Source: Actinophytocola sp035634895 (lineage in GTDB: Bacteria; Actinomycetota; Actinomycetes; Mycobacteriales; Pseudonocardiaceae). Taken from it: a DNA stretch of 64,000 bases. The stretch covers positions 41,322 to 105,321 of the forward strand of contig NZ_DASQCC010000124.1 of assembly GCF_035634895.1 (NCBI RefSeq), written 5' to 3'. Made by a program: the position numbers and the translations under genes. Positions 61,630 to 64,000 of this stretch are shown piece by piece (within the stretch, counting starts at the first letter, position 1; each line of letters opens with the position of its first letter). Under the pieces are notes generated by a model. That model was not told the DNA's origin. It saw only the letters and a list, made by a program, of their open reading frames with translations, and made no database searches.

Positions 61630-61929
61630 TCAGCACTTCCTGGTCAGTTGACTCCGAGATAGAACCCGGTCGCAGGGCGCCGTCGAGGTGGTACCAGCAT
61701 CTCGACCGCGCCCTGCTGCCCGGTGTACAGCTCTGTCCTGCAATGCGTAGCCCAGATTGACGAGCCGGCCGCCGAGCCGGCATTCGTCGGCTACTGCGAT
61801 TTGTTCTCTTCGTTGGGCGTCCGTGTCCAGCATGCGTAGCACGAACCGGGCGATCTGATTGTTGATGCTCGACATTTCTGCTACAAGCACCAGCTCGTCG
61901 TGCCAGTCCTCCGCGGCCACCACATTCAC
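61630..61929 (-). CDS. Hypothetical protein, 99 residues, possibly decayed
   Basis: The frame from GTG 61929 to 61630 encodes an alpha-helical acidic start (EDWHDELVLVAEMSSINNQIARFVLRML) that looks protein-like. The C-terminal third (HRAAGRGRDAG onward) loses the GC codon bias of the rest. There is no ribosome site. It may be a short real gene or the N-terminal remnant of a longer one. No family recognised. Confidence 0.4.
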   Translation of the reverse strand: MNVVAAEDWHDELVLVAEMSSINNQIARFVLRMLDTDAQRREQIAVADECRLGGRLVNLGYALQDRAVHRAAGRGRDAGTTSTAPCDRVLSRSQLTRKC

Positions 61930-62151
61930 CCCAAAGCGATTCGCTCTTCAGTCTTTTCTGACAATAGCCAGTCTGCGCCGGGGGCGACGTAGGAGACATC
62001 GGTCAACTGACGGATGTGGGAAGGGCAGTTGCCGGGACGATCACTACCCCGATCGGGTGACGAAACTGTGATCAACATGCGCCTGCTCGTGCATATGCAT
62101 TGGCACGGACCTTGACGACCATGTGATGGTGCACGCTCCGTCACAGAATCA
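61930..62151. other. Gene-free stretch
   Basis: I see no coding frame, strong hairpin or operator here that I can support. Short open frames on the minus strand lack ribosome sites and codon bias. Confidence 0.5.
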
Positions 62152-63795
62152 ATGGGTGTGGCACATCCAATGGCGGAGCGGTCCGCGCCACCGGAGCCGC
62201 TGGTGCCCTCTGCCGGCTGGATCTTCCGGCACTCGCCGCCGCCCCGGGAGACGGGCTCACCGCCGTCGTCGTCGGGCCTCGCGTACTGGGAAGTCGGCCC
62301 TGCTCAGGGCCATCGAGCTGACCTACGAACGGGCTGGTAGCAGGCCCGTCGGGGTCCATCGGGGCACCGACCTCGCGGGCGTCGCCGAGACCGTTCCACT
62401 GCTCGTGGACGATGCTGACCGGCTCGATTCCGCGACCCTTGCGGTGCTGCGGACGCGGGCTGGAAACCCCGGGCCGCGCACGGTGGTCACTTACCGTCTG
62501 TGGCCGCGGCACGGTGGGCTGTCGGCACTCGGGCGCGGCTCTCCCGGCACCACTCGCCGTCGTGCTTGGGTACCTCGACAAGGAGGCGGTGGCAGCGGTC
62601 GTCGGGCGGCGTGGCAAATGCCAGCCTTCTGCCACCCTGGCTGCCCTCGTGTTCGAGCAAGTCCGGCGGCTTGCCGATGTTCGTCGGTCTTGTCACTCAG
62701 GCACTACTCGACACCGGCCGCCTCGACCCCGAACACCCCGAGCGGTTCCGGCGCCCAGCCGGATTTCGGTCTCGCCGGGTCTCGCCGAGCGGCTTCGTTA
62801 TCTTCTTGAGCCCCGCGAACCGGCTATTTACCAACTGATCGAGGCACTTGACGCCGGCGTATTGGCAGAGCTCCCGGCACCGACCCCGCCGGGCTCACTG
62901 ACACCGTCGAGGCCGCCCGCGCTGCCGGTCTGCTCACCGACAGTGGCGAGCTGATCGTCTTCGTCCGCAACCTCATGACGGTCCTCCGCACCCGCGACAT
63001 GCAGCGCCGCCACGCCGAGATCTCGCTCAGCCACGGCGGTCCGGTGCTCGACGCCGGCCGTCGCCTCGCCGACGCCCATGCGACGGCGCCCGCGCCTCCG
63101 AGGTGCTCGCGGCCGACAAGGCTCTGCGCACCTCCCCTCAGCTCGCCGGTGAGTTCTTCGACCCCGCCGTTCGCGCAGGTGGCAGGCCTGTCACCTGCCC
63201 GGCACAACCAGGACGCCGGCGATTCGGCCCGCGCGTCGCGGCCGGCCGACGAGACCCTGTCCATCGCGGACACGCCCCTGCCGACCGGTGGCGCGATATC
63301 GGTGACCGCGGTCGTGCTCGCCCAGCGTGGGTTCGCCGGCCGCGCCGCCGAGCTGTCCCGGGCGACGCCGACGCTCTTCTGGCCGTGCCGGCGTTCCTCG
63401 CGACCGGCGATCCCGCAACGCCCACGCGGTGCTCGACACGGCCCCGCCCAGTACCGACGACACCCCCACCCTCACCGCCCCTGCCATTCGCCTGCTCGCC
63501 AACGGTCCGCTGGCGACGATTGACGGGGACCTGCCGGCAGCGCTCTCCGACCCTGACGCGGTTCGCGGGACTTCTCGAGCCCGCCGGGGAAGCCGTGCTC
63601 CTCCCGCACAGCCCCGCCGAGGTCGCGGCAATTGTCGCGACACAGTGCGGAGAGGCGGCGCTCGCCGACGCGACGCTGGGCAGGTGGCCGCCAAGGTCGG
63701 CGGCGAAGACCGTCGAGAACCACGCGGTACGCGTGACGACCCGGCTCGGCGTCGACGGCCACGACGAGCTGTTCAACCGCCTACGCGGACTGCTG
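62152..63795 (+). pseudogene. Frameshifted remnant of a LAL-type LuxR regulator
   Basis: Fragments of one LAL protein appear in order but in changing frames. Walker A piece TGKSALLRAIEL and VPLLVDDADRLDSATLAVL come first. Then, in other frames, VVLGYLDKEAVAAVVGRRG, FVGLVTQALLDTGRL, GLAERLRYLLEP and RNLMTVLRTRDMQRR follow. Near 63700 the LuxR recognition helix survives as AAKTVENHAVRVTTRLG. At least five frameshifts are needed, and the length is about half that of an intact LAL gene. It was probably a paralogue or neighbour of the LAL gene at 58.4-61.2 kb. Confidence 0.75.
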
Positions 63796-64000
63796 TGGAC
63801 CGGGGCAGCAACCACGGCGTGGCCAGCAGGCACACCCCGGCGAGCCCGAGCGCGGTCCGGGTGCCCGTGACCGACGCCAACAACCCCCACAGCACCGTCA
63901 GTGCGGCGATGCTGGCCCGGACGGTGACCGACCACGCCGTCAGTGTTCTCACCACCCGGTCCGCCGGTGTGTGCTCGAGCCGGAACGTGGCGGACAACGG
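63773..64000 (-). CDS. C-terminal part of a membrane protein (5' end outside window)
   Basis: The frame enters from the window end and stops at 63773. About 75 residues are visible, with two hydrophobic segments (SIAALTVLWGLLASVTG and ALGLAGVCLLATPWLLP). A TTG at 63997 could be a start, but continuation beyond the edge is more likely. Its end overlaps the LAL remnant. The family cannot be determined from this fragment. Confidence 0.45.
   Translation of the reverse strand, partial: PLSATFRLEHTPADRVVRTLTAWSVTVRASIAALTVLWGLLASVTGTRTALGLAGVCLLATPWLLPRSTAVRVGG

Overview
The DNA is GC-rich with strongly GC-biased third codon positions. It carries WhiB, SARP and LAL regulators, several GTG and TTG starts, and cellulases of Thermobifida/Streptomyces type. 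This points to a soil actinomycete, most likely a Pseudonocardiaceae such as Lentzea or Saccharothrix (inference, no 16S in the window). I saw no rRNA, tRNA or CRISPR.

1-20 kb is a plant cell wall degradation island. It opens with a peptide-type (family 5) ABC transporter and its LacI regulator. It continues with two GH9 cellulases, two AA10 lytic polysaccharide monooxygenases, a GH6 endoglucanase, a CebR/CelR-type LacI repressor and a GH10 xylanase with CBM2. Six copies of the palindrome TGGGAGCGCTCCCA or close variants sit in front of the cellulose genes and form a readable regulon. Between one operator and the second AA10 gene lies a collapsed remnant of a GH6 exocellulase gene.

20-29 kb holds two facing operons that look like one pathway: an MDR dehydrogenase, a degenerate 6-pyruvoyl-tetrahydropterin-synthase homologue, a GT4 glycosyltransferase, a YbhN-type membrane protein, a GTP cyclohydrolase II homologue with the Tyr-to-Met switch that yields a formylated product, a creatininase-family amidohydrolase, a CDP-alcohol phosphatidyltransferase fused to an alkaline-phosphatase-superfamily domain, and a methyltransferase. 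This is the best candidate for an undescribed system: a GTP-derived pyrimidine or pterin attached to a glycosylated or phospholipid-like product.

29-45 kb is mixed: an animal-type haem peroxidase, a SARP/AfsR regulator, a DrrAB-like exporter, a KAS III-like protein with a serine active site, SDR/TetR and AraC/MDR pairs, an ArsR unit with its operator, and a LacI regulator with an orphan sugar-binding lipoprotein. The motif CGAAAGTTTCG links that LacI locus to a GH115 alpha-glucuronidase 10 kb away, suggesting a xylan regulon. 45-57 kb adds an Excalibur protein, a GH76 mannanase, a WhiB protein, GH115, a HAD protein and a GH2 enzyme carrying a LamG insert; GH76 and GH2 each have their own LacI-type palindrome.

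57-64 kb has a LysR/SDR pair, an intact LAL regulator, a 43-codon secreted peptide gene with a duplicated PEMTHN motif, and a frameshifted LAL pseudogene, before a truncated membrane protein at the edge.
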